Assembly: GCF_049994905.1 (NCBI RefSeq)
Contig: NZ_CP188258.1
Location: 3,906,001-3,970,000 of the forward strand
DNA length: 64,000 nucleotides
Origin: Diaminobutyricibacter sp049994905
GTDB taxonomy: Bacteria > Actinomycetota > Actinomycetes > Actinomycetales > Microbacteriaceae
Direction: 5' to 3'
The position numbers were made by a program, and so were the translations under genes. Position 1 is the stretch's first letter, and every line of letters starts with the position of its first letter. The notes below the pieces were generated by a model. The model was not told the DNA's origin and made no database searches. It saw only the letters and a program-made list of their open reading frames with translations. Positions 43,623 through 52,128 of the stretch are shown here, piece after piece.

Positions 43623-44431
43623 CCGAGATCGCGGGCCGTGTTGCCGTCGTCACGGGAGGCGCATCCGGCATCGGGCTCGGCATCGCGCAGGAACTAGCGG
43701 CGGCGGGTGCACACGTCGCGATCGCCGACATTTCGCTGGAGACTGCGGCGAGCGCGGCTCGCATCATCGGGGCGAAGCCGTTCTATGTCGACGTCGCGAA
43801 TACTGCAAGCGTCGCAAGGCTCGCCTCCGATACTGCTCATGAGTTCGGCACAGTGGACATCATCGTGAACAATGCCGGAGTCGGTCCCAGCGGCGCGATC
43901 AGCCGGATGACACTCGATGACTGGCACTGGCTCATCGACGTCAACCTCTTCGGTGTGATCAACGGAATCCAGGCCTTCCTGCCACTTCTCGAATCGAACG
44001 CGCACGGCGGCCACATCGTCAATACGTCGTCGATGTCGGGCTTCGCTCCCATGCCGGGCCTTGGCGGGTACGCGGTCACCAAAGCCGGTGTGACCGCGCT
44101 CACCGAAGTGCTTGCACGCGAGTTGATCGAATCGGGCTCCCGCGTCCGCGCCACCGTGCTTGCGCCAGGGCCCGTGGCGACGAACATCGGTGATAGCCAG
44201 CGTTACCGAAATCCCGTCTCGGAATCCGGCCTCGAGACTTTCGTCAACCGCGCCGCGTCCACCGATGTGCTCAGTCCGCGTGACGTGGGCGCAATCGTCT
44301 GTCGGGCCATCGAACGCGACGACCTGTTCGCGATAACGCACCCTCAGTTCTGGAATAGAGTCGCCGAGCGCAGCGCCCGCCTCGAGCAAGCGTTCCTCGA
44401 CGCGACGACGCGCCATCAGGACGGTTCATAG
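43619..44431 (+). CDS. Short-chain dehydrogenase/reductase, SDR3
   Basis: 270 residues, a close paralogue of SDR2: TGGASGIGLGIAQEL, NNAGVGPSG, NTSSMSGFAPM for the Ser and GYAVTKAGVTAL for YxxxK. It is the last gene of the plus-strand operon starting with the metallo-hydrolase, and its ATG overlaps the preceding stop by 4 bases. It marks the right boundary of the catabolic island. It is probably a side-chain alcohol dehydrogenase. Confidence 0.87.
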   Translation: MTEIAGRVAVVTGGASGIGLGIAQELAAAGAHVAIADISLETAASAARIIGAKPFYVDVANTASVARLASDTAHEFGTVDIIVNNAGVGPSGAISRMTLDDWHWLIDVNLFGVINGIQAFLPLLESNAHGGHIVNTSSMSGFAPMPGLGGYAVTKAGVTALTEVLARELIESGSRVRATVLAPGPVATNIGDSQRYRNPVSESGLETFVNRAASTDVLSPRDVGAIVCRAIERDDLFAITHPQFWNRVAERSARLEQAFLDATTRHQDGS

Positions 44432-44782
44432 GTCACTGGGACGCCTGCCTGTGAAGTCCCATCGATGATCACGATTCGAGCGATGGGCTGCGCTGAGTGC
44501 GACCGCCTAGCGGCAAGGGCGAAAAGCCCGCTCGCCCATTGGTCAGGCGCCCTTTCCTGTGCCTTCCCACGCAAGTCTCAAGTTATTTGAGATGCCCAGT
44601 GATAGGTGTCGGACCGACTCTCCAGTAGTTCCGTGGTCTCACTCATGAGACAAAGTCTGGAGTTGCTCAAGAATTAACAATTAATCGAGGTTTTTCGCCT
44701 CGCTCGCGGATGTTGAGTTAAGACCCTTTCGCAGCCCGTGCGCACTCATGCGCACTCCCGGCTCACTAAAGGATGTCCCCGA
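44432..44782. other. Intergenic boundary region with two short inverted repeats
   Basis: No gene is supported. TCTCAA-GTTAT-TTGAGA (44576-44592) and GTCTCA-CTCA-TGAGAC (44636-44651) are perfect short dyads upstream of the integrase remnant. They could be arm-type or attachment-site elements, or operators. The local AT content rises around 44660-44700. Confidence 0.4.
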
Positions 44783-45189
44783 ATGCCCCGCTCAACTCTG
44801 CGACGCGCCCCCAGCGACCTCGGCACCGTCCGACTGGAACGCTCCGGCCGATACCGCGCCTACTACCGTTTCAACGGCGAACTCTTCAACGCCCCGCGAA
44901 CTTTCGAGACCCGCGCCGACGCTCTCGCGTGGCTCGCCGGGGAGCGCTCCGACCGCCGCCGCGGAACCTACCTCGACCCGCGGGTCGGACGCGACACCCT
45001 TGCCGACTACGCGGCGACGTGGCTGCAATCCCGCCCCGTGCTCGCACCGCGGACCCGCGACCAATACGAGCATTCGCTCACCCGGTGGATTCTGCCCCGG
45101 ATCGAGGGCGAGAACGGCCGGGGCGTCGAGCTCGGCGCCTACCCGCTTGCCGACATGTCGCCCGCGGTCGTCCGCGCGTGGCGGGCGAC
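44783..45189 (+). pseudogene. Truncated tyrosine recombinase (integrase) N-terminus
   Basis: From the ATG at 44783 the frame encodes an arm-binding beta region (GTVRLERSGRYRAYYRFNGE, FETRADALAWLAGERSDRRR) and the start of the SAM-like core-binding domain (LADYAATWLQSRPVLAPRTR, DQYEHSLTRWILPRI). Similarity ends at about 45189 (AVVRAWRAT). The catalytic R-H-R-Y domain is missing. It is therefore a dead integrase, marking a former mobile element at the right edge of the catabolic island. Confidence 0.7.
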
Positions 45190-45294
45190 GTCCTCGTCGT
45201 CGCCGGGAGCTCGGCGCGCGATCGGATGTGGCGCGATGCTCTGGGCATTGCAGCGTCAGCGGACCGGCCGTTCAGGGTGCGACCGGCCCGGTGA
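45190..45294 (+). pseudogene. Short sugar-kinase-like fragment fused downstream of the integrase remnant
   Basis: In a second frame, 34 codons read VLVVAGSSARDRMWRDALG and then stop soon after, resembling the C-terminal VxGG-x-AR-x-x-x-WRQ region of FGGY carbohydrate kinases. It begins exactly where integrase similarity ends, which suggests a recombination junction. The match is short and tentative. Confidence 0.25.
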
Positions 45295-45298
45295 CGGT

Positions 45299-45766
45299 TC
45301 AGGAGATCGCGGTGGCCGTGAGACCCCAGACGACGGATCCGTCGCCCTGTCCGCTGATCGTGAGTGTGCTGACGTACCGCACGTCGAAGACGTTCTTGAT
45401 ACCTTCGTCTGACCCGGACGGGTCGCATTCGAGGGGGAAACTGCCGACGCCTGGGATCGCGACGTTCATCTCTCCGGCGCCTTTGCAGACGACGTAGACG
45501 GCCAGTCGGTCGGTTGTTCGAGGGAACGGTCCGATCTGCGCGCTGCCTCGCTGGGACGAAAGCTGTCCCAGGACCTTCTCGCCGATTGGCAGTACCGCGA
45601 CGGCGACGGTTGGTGTGGGAGTCGCCGATGGACTCGATGCCTGGCTTTCAACGGGGATCGGCGCCGGTGGGGTCGGCGGCGTGTATGTGCAACCTGCCAT
45701 GGAGGCGACGAGGAGCGCCGCCCCCACAACAGACCGGAGTCGTCTTAGCTGATCCAAATGTTCCAT
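45299..45766 (-). CDS. Putative lipoprotein (155 aa)
   Basis: From the ATG at 45766 (AAGGTCGG upstream) the N-terminus has a positively charged region, a hydrophobic core and a lipobox, VGAALLVASMAGC, followed by TYTPPTPPAP. A Pro/Ser/Thr linker then leads to a small beta-rich domain (VYVVCKGAGEMNVAIPGVG, with a second Cys in FPLECDPSG). It overlaps the end of the secreted-protein gene by about 22 bases and is probably co-translated with it. Surface-anchored; function unknown. Confidence 0.75.
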   Translation of the reverse strand: MEHLDQLRRLRSVVGAALLVASMAGCTYTPPTPPAPIPVESQASSPSATPTPTVAVAVLPIGEKVLGQLSSQRGSAQIGPFPRTTDRLAVYVVCKGAGEMNVAIPGVGSFPLECDPSGSDEGIKNVFDVRYVSTLTISGQGDGSVVWGLTATAIS

Positions 45767-46299
45767 CCGACCTTGTAAGGGCTGTAGATGGTCTTCGAGT
45801 AGCTGCTCGTGACGACGCAGGTGTTCGTCCACCATTCCTCGACCCCAGTGACGTAGGCCTTGTAGGCACCATAGGTGCCGTTCCCTGTCTTGTGCGCAGG
45901 CACGGTGAACTGGATGGAGTTGCCGAGCGTGACGGTCTTACTCACGGATGCGGAGATTCCGTAGGTGCTCGAGATGCTGGCAATCTCGACAGAGAGCGCA
46001 ACATTGGTGCTGCCGCTGTACGTGGCGCTGACCGTGCCGGACGTCTTCGACGTGAACGTCACGATCGCTGGCGTTGCGGTTCCGTTGTAATCAGACTGCT
46101 GTGTCCCGACCGCTCCGAAGGTGTCAGCTCCTCGTCCCGTCGATCGGTAGTAGTAGCCGGCGGAACAGGCTCCAAGCGGGTTGACGCCGACGTCGGCTGC
46201 CTTGGAGACGGCCGGCGACGCTTGTGCTGGTGCGGCGGCAGCAACCCCGCCTAGAAGTAATGCAGAAACGGCAAGAGCTGTTGCTATGAATTTCTTCAA
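45745..46299 (-). CDS. Secreted protein of unknown function (184 aa)
   Basis: I place the start at the TTG at 46299 (KKFIATALAVSALLLGGVAA), with AGAGGAT upstream. A Sec signal peptide probably ends at APAQA-SP. The mature part is Ser/Thr/Tyr/Gly-rich and beta-strand-like (AIVTFTSKTSGTVSATYSGS, VEEWWTNTCVVTSSYSKTIY), suggesting an immunoglobulin-like or beta-sandwich fold. It is the first gene of a pair with the lipoprotein. No family is recognised. Confidence 0.75.
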   Translation of the reverse strand: MKKFIATALAVSALLLGGVAAAAPAQASPAVSKAADVGVNPLGACSAGYYYRSTGRGADTFGAVGTQQSDYNGTATPAIVTFTSKTSGTVSATYSGSTNVALSVEIASISSTYGISASVSKTVTLGNSIQFTVPAHKTGNGTYGAYKAYVTGVEEWWTNTCVVTSSYSKTIYSPYKVGWNIWIS

Positions 46300-46479
46300 C
46301 GTGCATCCTCTTAATATTCCAACCTGCGTACGCACAGAATGTGTGTAGCGGGAGGATGACAGGGGTAGACAGATCAGTCAATCATCTGACGCCCAATGTA
46401 CTACCCCAGTTCAGGGGTCACGGATTCGTGCATATGCTTGAGCAGGCATGTCGACGAGACGACTCACTCACAAACGACG

Positions 46480-46504
46480 GAAGCCCCCGACAAGCGGAGG
46501 CTTC
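46480..46504 (-). terminator. Hairpin terminator downstream of the 28-aa peptide gene
   Basis: GAAGCC and GGCTTC pair, with further G-C pairs inside across a one-base bulge, 18 bases past the peptide stop on the minus strand. A weak T-rich stretch (CGTCGTTTGTG) follows in that direction. It supports a short monocistronic transcript. Confidence 0.5.
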
Positions 46505-46522
46505 ACCCAGTCTTAGAAACGC

Positions 46523-46609
46523 CTACTGGCAGCTGTCGCACTGCAGCAGGTCCATCGGGTCAACCGGCACAGCGTAGCCGCCGACGGTGTCGTTCATGTC
46601 GAAGTCCAT
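46523..46609 (-). CDS. 28-residue peptide with C-terminal CDSC motif
   Basis: The frame starts MDFDMNDTVGGYAVPVDP and ends MDLLQCDSCQ: an acidic leader-like half, a GG pair, then a C-x-x-C tail. No strong Shine-Dalgarno is visible. A hairpin terminator follows directly, and the gene lies about 300 bp from the divergent LAL regulator. The layout recalls ribosomal peptide precursors or secreted signalling peptides, but no modifying enzyme is next to it and I cannot assign a family. It could also be a small metal-binding protein. Confidence 0.5.
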   Translation of the reverse strand: MDFDMNDTVGGYAVPVDPMDLLQCDSCQ

Positions 46610-46924
46610 GGGGTTATTCTTAAAGGGTCGGACGCCCTCGGTGGGTGTCAAGGTCGAAGCTCACACGAAAGGGATTCCGTGGGGCGATGAAGGGGATGCG
46701 TGCGGCACGTTTGTCGCTCACCTGACATCTATGCACGGCAGCTTCGGCGCAGGTGTCTGGCACCGGTGCCGGAGCAACAACACCGCCGCACACTGTGACG
46801 TCTCACGAAATGTGGGCTCTTCTCAACCAAGTTGGACGTTGCGTTTCTCACGTGACTCTTATGCTTCGTTTTCGTCGATCAGCGGGCTCTTTCTCGGGGC
46901 GTATGGCGCGTGGGACCATGTTCT

Positions 46925-49819
46925 ATGGCCTCCACGAGGACGAGCCCCGTCATGGTCGGCCGTGCGGCCGAGCTGGCGGTGATGCGCGAGGTGTTCGCTG
47001 CGGGTTCGGCGGGCGTTGCGCACATCGCGCTCGTGTCTGGTGAAGCCGGCATCGGCAAGACGCGCCTCATCGATGAATTTCTCCACGAGGTCGAGGCCGC
47101 GCCACAAAGTCCGCCTGTCGTGGTCGCGACTGGACAGTGCGTGGACCTCGGTGATTTCGGTGCCCCGTTCACTCCAATCCGTCGGATGCTTCGCGAGTTG
47201 TATGCCCTGGTCGGCGATCGGGAGTTCCGGGACGCCGCGGGCGCGGCGCTTGCCGTAAGGACCCTTTCTGCTCTGGTGCCTGAACTCGCGCCGGACTCCG
47301 ACATCAAGCCAGATGTCCCTCCGGAGTTCATCGGTGAGGCCGTGGAGCGAGTGGTCACAGGGTTGGGCCTGGCTCGCCACCTGGTCCTTGTGTTCGAAGA
47401 TGTGCACTGGGCGGACCCGGCAACTCTCGCCCTGATGACGGCGCTGAGCATCACGCCGCGTTCTGCGCATGTGACGACCGTGATGACGTACCGATCCGAT
47501 GACGTCGGCCGTTCTCATCCGCTCCACGCACTTCTGGCCGAGTTGGATCGTCATCGCACGGTCACCACTCTGCCTCTCATGCGGCTTGACGTAGCGGACG
47601 CCGAGCACATCGCCCGGGCGGTCAGCGGAGGCCTCGGGCACGACCAAGCCGCGGCGATCGCGGCCCGCAGCGAGGGCGTGCCGTTCTTCATCGAGGAGCT
47701 CGCCGCGGCGGACATCGGCACCCCTTTACCCGTCACGCTCCGCGACGTCGTGCTGGCCCGCTATGAGCGTTTGAGCCCCCTGGCAGCCGGTGTGGTCGTG
47801 ACGGTGGCTGGGGGTGGCGTGTATGTCGACGACGACCTGGTTGCCGAGGTCTACGATGGCAGCCCTGACTCGCTCCGTGTCGGTTTGCGCGAAGCGGTCG
47901 ATGCGAGTGTGCTGGTCACCGAACGCGATGGGTACCGGTTTCGGCACGCGCTCATCCAGGAGGCCGTGCACGATGTTCTCCTGCCCGGGGAACGCGTGGA
48001 TCTGCATGCCCGATACGCCTCCTCCCTCCAACGTCGCGTGTCGGACGGTCACCGGGAGTACGCGGCCGAATTGGCCGAACACTGGCTCAGAGCCCGTCGC
48101 ATCCCGGATGCGTTCGATGCCATCCTCGTGGCGCGCGATCATGCGAACGACACGCTCGCGCCGATCTCCGCCGCCTCGCTCGGCGAACGCCTGCTCGAAC
48201 TCTGGTCACTGGTACCCGATGCACAATTGCGAGCGGGACTTTCGCGCGCTGCTGTCGCGCTGGAGGTCGCGCGCGCATATGAGGACGCCGGCGAACGCGA
48301 ACAAGCGTTCAAGGCCGCCGAGGTCGGACTGCGACTAGCCGAACCCGGCGAGACGCTGCTGCGTGCGCGGCTGCTGTTCGAAATCGGCAGCCGGCACCGC
48401 AGCGCGGGACGTCGCGGCAAGGCATCGGAGTTCTTTCTCGCGGCGCGAAGGCTTCTGGATGGCGACGGCGAGCCTGAAGAACGCGCGCTACTGGCGTGGA
48501 TCGATGCGACCCGGGCGATCACCGACCAACTCCTCTCCTCGACAGCCCGTGAAGTGACGGACAGTGCCGTGGCACTCGCCGAGACTGCCGGAGACCCTGC
48601 CTCTCTCACATACGCTCTCCTCGCGCGGGCGGGGTGGCTTGACGATTGGGGGGATTTCGATGGCGGTGGTGTCGACCTGCGCCGGGCTGCGGCGGTGGCT
48701 TCAGACGTCGGAACCCATCTTTCCGCCATGGTCAATCTGACCGGTCACCTACTCATGATCGGTGAGTATCAGGAAGGCATCGAGGTCGGGCGACGAGCAT
48801 ATGACGAGGCGGTCGCCGCCGGTCAAGAACGCGGGCTTGGCGCGTTCCTCAGTCTCAACCTCGCCGAGACGGCGATCGACCTGGGCGACGTCGAGTTCGG
48901 CGTCGTCTGCGGTGAAAGGGCACTCCCGTTCCTCCCCACCACGCCGTACTTCCAGAACAGCATTCTCCTCGTTCTAGCGATGGCGGCCCTCTGGGACGAC
49001 AAAGGCGATCGTTCGCGCGCTCTCCGGGAACGCGAGAAGGAGGTGGTCGCAGACAAAGGCAACGACGAGAACATCGTCGGTCGGCTGCTGCTCGACGGAT
49101 ATGCCGCGCTGACGGAGGCTGCACCGTACCGTCCTGTCGAGGGTTCGAACGCACTCGCGGAACGGATCCTGACCGTTCTCGACTGGGAGCGCCCGGGGCT
49201 CACACAGCATCTGCTCCCCATGGTGGGTTGGCTCGCGATGCGCGAGCCAGCACTGCGTGCCAGGCTGTTGCCCGCGATTCAACGCGCTCGGGCGCTCCCG
49301 TCCACGGGTTCGCAATCCTCCGCCTTCGGGGCCCTCGCGGGTGCGTTTTCAGACGACACGGTCTCAGCGTGGCGTGATGCGCTCGCTCAGGCTGAGGAGG
49401 GGCGTATCCCGAACCGGTACGTTCACCTCGCGCGTGTCCGGTTGGCCGAGGCTCTTCTCGCGAGCCGCCAACGCGAAGAAGCGGCCACCCTCCTCGAGCA
49501 GGTGATCGCTGAAGCGCCCATCAAAGGGGCATCCCTCATCACCCGGTGGGCACGCGAGCTCGTCACTCGCGCCCGCCTGAACGTGCCAGACGTATCGCCA
49601 CAACCGCGCCCCGACGCTGCCGGTGTCTCACCGCTCACTCGGCGCGAACGGCAAATACTCGCGCTCGTGGCAGAGGGACTCACCAACCGGCAGATCGCCA
49701 GCCGCCTCTACATCTCACCGAAAACGGTATCCGTGCACGTCTCCGCGATCCTCGCAAAGCTCGGCGCTACCAACCGAACCGAGGCCGCAGCCTTCTACGC
49801 GGTCGCGCCCGCGGTATAA
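46925..49819 (+). CDS. Large LuxR-type (LAL/MalT-like) transcriptional regulator
   Basis: 964 residues from the ATG at 46925, with GGGA 9 bases upstream. The N-terminal AAA/STAND ATPase has Walker A GEAGIGKTRLI (about residue 40) and a Walker B-like LVLVFEDVHWADPA. A long TPR-like helical middle follows, and a C-terminal LuxR HTH (LTRREREQI-type LTRRERQILALVAEGLTNRQ, then KTVSVHVSAILAKLG). LAL regulators are ATP-dependent activators that sense small ligands through the TPR region. It is divergent from the 28-aa peptide gene. The target genes are unknown. Confidence 0.9.
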   Translation: MASTRTSPVMVGRAAELAVMREVFAAGSAGVAHIALVSGEAGIGKTRLIDEFLHEVEAAPQSPPVVVATGQCVDLGDFGAPFTPIRRMLRELYALVGDREFRDAAGAALAVRTLSALVPELAPDSDIKPDVPPEFIGEAVERVVTGLGLARHLVLVFEDVHWADPATLALMTALSITPRSAHVTTVMTYRSDDVGRSHPLHALLAELDRHRTVTTLPLMRLDVADAEHIARAVSGGLGHDQAAAIAARSEGVPFFIEELAAADIGTPLPVTLRDVVLARYERLSPLAAGVVVTVAGGGVYVDDDLVAEVYDGSPDSLRVGLREAVDASVLVTERDGYRFRHALIQEAVHDVLLPGERVDLHARYASSLQRRVSDGHREYAAELAEHWLRARRIPDAFDAILVARDHANDTLAPISAASLGERLLELWSLVPDAQLRAGLSRAAVALEVARAYEDAGEREQAFKAAEVGLRLAEPGETLLRARLLFEIGSRHRSAGRRGKASEFFLAARRLLDGDGEPEERALLAWIDATRAITDQLLSSTAREVTDSAVALAETAGDPASLTYALLARAGWLDDWGDFDGGGVDLRRAAAVASDVGTHLSAMVNLTGHLLMIGEYQEGIEVGRRAYDEAVAAGQERGLGAFLSLNLAETAIDLGDVEFGVVCGERALPFLPTTPYFQNSILLVLAMAALWDDKGDRSRALREREKEVVADKGNDENIVGRLLLDGYAALTEAAPYRPVEGSNALAERILTVLDWERPGLTQHLLPMVGWLAMREPALRARLLPAIQRARALPSTGSQSSAFGALAGAFSDDTVSAWRDALAQAEEGRIPNRYVHLARVRLAEALLASRQREEAATLLEQVIAEAPIKGASLITRWARELVTRARLNVPDVSPQPRPDAAGVSPLTRRERQILALVAEGLTNRQIASRLYISPKTVSVHVSAILAKLGATNRTEAAAFYAVAPAV

Positions 49820-49931
49820 GCCCGCTTGGACGAGAGCAATCGGGCCCGGCGTGTGCATCGGGACGAAGCAGCCGTTTCGCTGCTGACACTTGTCTGTGAG
49901 AGTCGAGGGTGAACTCGCGGGTCAGAGTCAC

Positions 49932-49948
49932 GTGACACCACGTGTCAC
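49932..49948. promoter_or_regulatory. Perfect palindrome GTGACAC-CAC-GTGTCAC
   Basis: 7-bp arms with a 3-base spacer, in the 290-bp space between two convergent genes (LAL regulator and response regulator). The position suits a bidirectional terminator hairpin; a protein-binding site is the alternative. Confidence 0.35.
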
Positions 49949-50113
49949 GGCTCAAGCTGCTTGTGTCGTTTCTCACGGCACCCGAGACTTTTCTCACCCG
50001 AGTTGAGACACTGCGCCCGGGAGTTGAGTTTATTTTTCCTTCCGGCCGAGTCAACCCGTGTGAACCGCGCTGGCTGCGTTCGCGCGCCGGACTGCCTGAA
50101 GTGGGAAATGCGG

Positions 50114-50767
50114 TCATTCGCCTGGGCTCACCAGCCCCGATTCGTAGGCGAAGACAACGGCCTGGACGCGGTCGCGCAGGCCCAGTTTGGTCTGAAGCCG
50201 GGCGACATGGGTTTTGACCGTGGTCTCTGCGACGTAGAGCGTCGCCCCGATCTCGGCGTTCGTCTTGCCTTTGGCGAGCAGCCGCAGCACCTCGAGTTCT
50301 CGCACGGTCAATCCGGCGACCGACTCTGGACGGGCACCGGGTTCCGGACGCCGGACGAAGTCTTCGAGCAGTCGCCGGGTCACCGCGGGTGCAAGGAGGG
50401 CGTCGCCGCCGGCCACGATGCGCACAGCCTGCGTGAGCTGGTCGCGCGGCGCATCCTTGAGCAGGAATCCGCTGGCGCCCGCCTTGATCGAGCGGTACAC
50501 GTACTCGTCGAGGTCGAATGTCGTCAGCATGAGCACCCGGGCACGTGTTGTCGCGGTGATGGCGGCAGTGGCGTCGACGCCGTCCATCACGGGCATTCGC
50601 ACATCCATGAGCACCACGTCGGGTTCGTGCGCCCGGCTCAGTTCGACCGCGGCGGACCCATCGGCCGCCTCGCCGACGACCTCGAAGTCGTCCTCGGCGT
50701 TCAGGATCATCGCGAATCCGCTTCGCACGAGTTCGTGATCGTCGGCGATCAGCACCCGGATGCTCAC
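50114..50767 (-). CDS. NarL/FixJ-family response regulator
   Basis: 217 residues. The receiver domain has the acidic pocket (IADDHELVR), the phospho-acceptor D55 (PDVVLMDVRMPVMDG), the switch Thr in VLMLTTFDLDEY and the conserved Lys in GFLLKDAP. The C-terminal LuxR HTH (LTVRELEVLRLLAKGKTNAE, TTVKTHVARLQTKLG) is complete. It overlaps the histidine kinase gene by 4 bases, so the two form a two-component pair. The likely target is the membrane protein or other genes nearby. Confidence 0.95.
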   Translation of the reverse strand: MSIRVLIADDHELVRSGFAMILNAEDDFEVVGEAADGSAAVELSRAHEPDVVLMDVRMPVMDGVDATAAITATTRARVLMLTTFDLDEYVYRSIKAGASGFLLKDAPRDQLTQAVRIVAGGDALLAPAVTRRLLEDFVRRPEPGARPESVAGLTVRELEVLRLLAKGKTNAEIGATLYVAETTVKTHVARLQTKLGLRDRVQAVVFAYESGLVSPGE

Positions 50768-51921
50768 GCAGGCTCCTCGATGGGCAGCGTCACGAGCACT
50801 TCGAATCCCCCGGATGCAGTGGGCCGCGCCTCGAGGTGCCCACCGTAGAGCTCCGCCCGCTCCCGCATGCCCGCGAGCCCGTTGCCCGACCCCTCGTATT
50901 GCACGGGGTCGCCGGTCGAGCGCCCGTTAACGATCCTCATGCGCATGGTTCCGTGCTCGGCGGCGAGTCCGACCGTAACGCCCGCGCCCGGCGCGTGCCT
51001 CAGCACATTCGTGAGTGCCTCCTGGGCGATTCGATAGCTTGCGAGGTCGAGGCCGGGAGCGAGCGCTGGGATGGCGCCGTCGGATTCGATTCTCACCGCG
51101 ACCCCCGCCTCACCCAGTTCGCGTGCGAGCGAATCGAGCGAGGCCAGCCCGGGCTGCGGCGCGAGGTCCGGAGTCACCCCAGCCTCGGGACGCAGCATGC
51201 CGAGCATCCGTCTCAGTTCTTCGAGCGCCTGTCGCCCCGAGCGCTGCACTGCCGACATCGCCGCCATCGCTTTGGCGGGTTCCGCTGCCACCGCGGTCTC
51301 GGCAGCGGTCGCCTGGACGACCATGATGCTCACAGCATGCGCCACGACGTCGTGCAGTTCGCGCGCGATGCGGATGCGCTCGCTTTCGACGGCGATTCGC
51401 GCCTGCTCGTCCCGGCTCGACTGCAGGTCACGCTGCGTCTGGCGCAGTTCGTCGATGAGTGTGCGGCGCGATTGGATCGCCTGGCCAGCCGCGATTGGGG
51501 CGGCGATGAGCACCGTCGCCCACAGGGCACCGGCAACGCCCATCAACACCGTGAAGGCGAGGCACACGAAGAGCACGACCCCGCCGATGATCGCGCGCCA
51601 GAGGGGCGAGGATGCGGCGAGCGAATAGATCACGAGGAGCGGTGCCAGCACCCCACCGAGGTTGTTGTCGACCGGTACGTGCAGGAGCACGCCGATCGGA
51701 AAGAGCGTCGCGACAGCGAGGGTTGCCCACATCGGTGCGCGACGTCGAAAGAGTACGCAGAGCCCGAATGCCACGGCGCTGCCGATGATCGCCCACGCGG
51801 GCCCGCTCAGGATGGTCGCCCACCATTCGATGAGCGCGATGGTCGTCACCGCAAGCGCGGCGACGACGTCGACCAGGCCTACCGGTCGACCGTGACCGCG
51901 CCAGCGCGTTAGCCACTTCAT
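50764..51921 (-). CDS. Sensor histidine kinase (NarX-like, HisKA_3)
   Basis: 385 residues from the ATG at 51921. Four to five hydrophobic segments (about 18-150) form a membrane sensor with little extracytoplasmic sequence. The dimerisation helix carries the phospho-acceptor His in RIRIARELHDVVAHAVS, and the ATPase domain has EALTNVLRHAPGAG and GNGLAGMRERAELYGG. There is no Shine-Dalgarno; TATTGT lies 6 bases before the ATG, so the transcript may be leaderless. Partner of the adjoining response regulator; the stimulus is unknown. Confidence 0.93.
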   Translation of the reverse strand: MKWLTRWRGHGRPVGLVDVVAALAVTTIALIEWWATILSGPAWAIIGSAVAFGLCVLFRRRAPMWATLAVATLFPIGVLLHVPVDNNLGGVLAPLLVIYSLAASSPLWRAIIGGVVLFVCLAFTVLMGVAGALWATVLIAAPIAAGQAIQSRRTLIDELRQTQRDLQSSRDEQARIAVESERIRIARELHDVVAHAVSIMVVQATAAETAVAAEPAKAMAAMSAVQRSGRQALEELRRMLGMLRPEAGVTPDLAPQPGLASLDSLARELGEAGVAVRIESDGAIPALAPGLDLASYRIAQEALTNVLRHAPGAGVTVGLAAEHGTMRMRIVNGRSTGDPVQYEGSGNGLAGMRERAELYGGHLEARPTASGGFEVLVTLPIEEPA

Positions 51922-52128
51922 GAGTTGACAATACTGCCGGTCAGGTCGCCTTCGGTCGTCGCCGGGGACGACGTGCGTCATCGCCACGGATGACCCGGTG
52001 GACACCCGTCGGATGGCAGCAATCGCCACCCGGCGGACGACGCGACGGGCGCGCCGTCGCAGCATTGAGCGCATCCGAACCAGCACGGTTCACGTCGATC
52101 GACCTACACGAGATAAGGAAGAGAGCTC

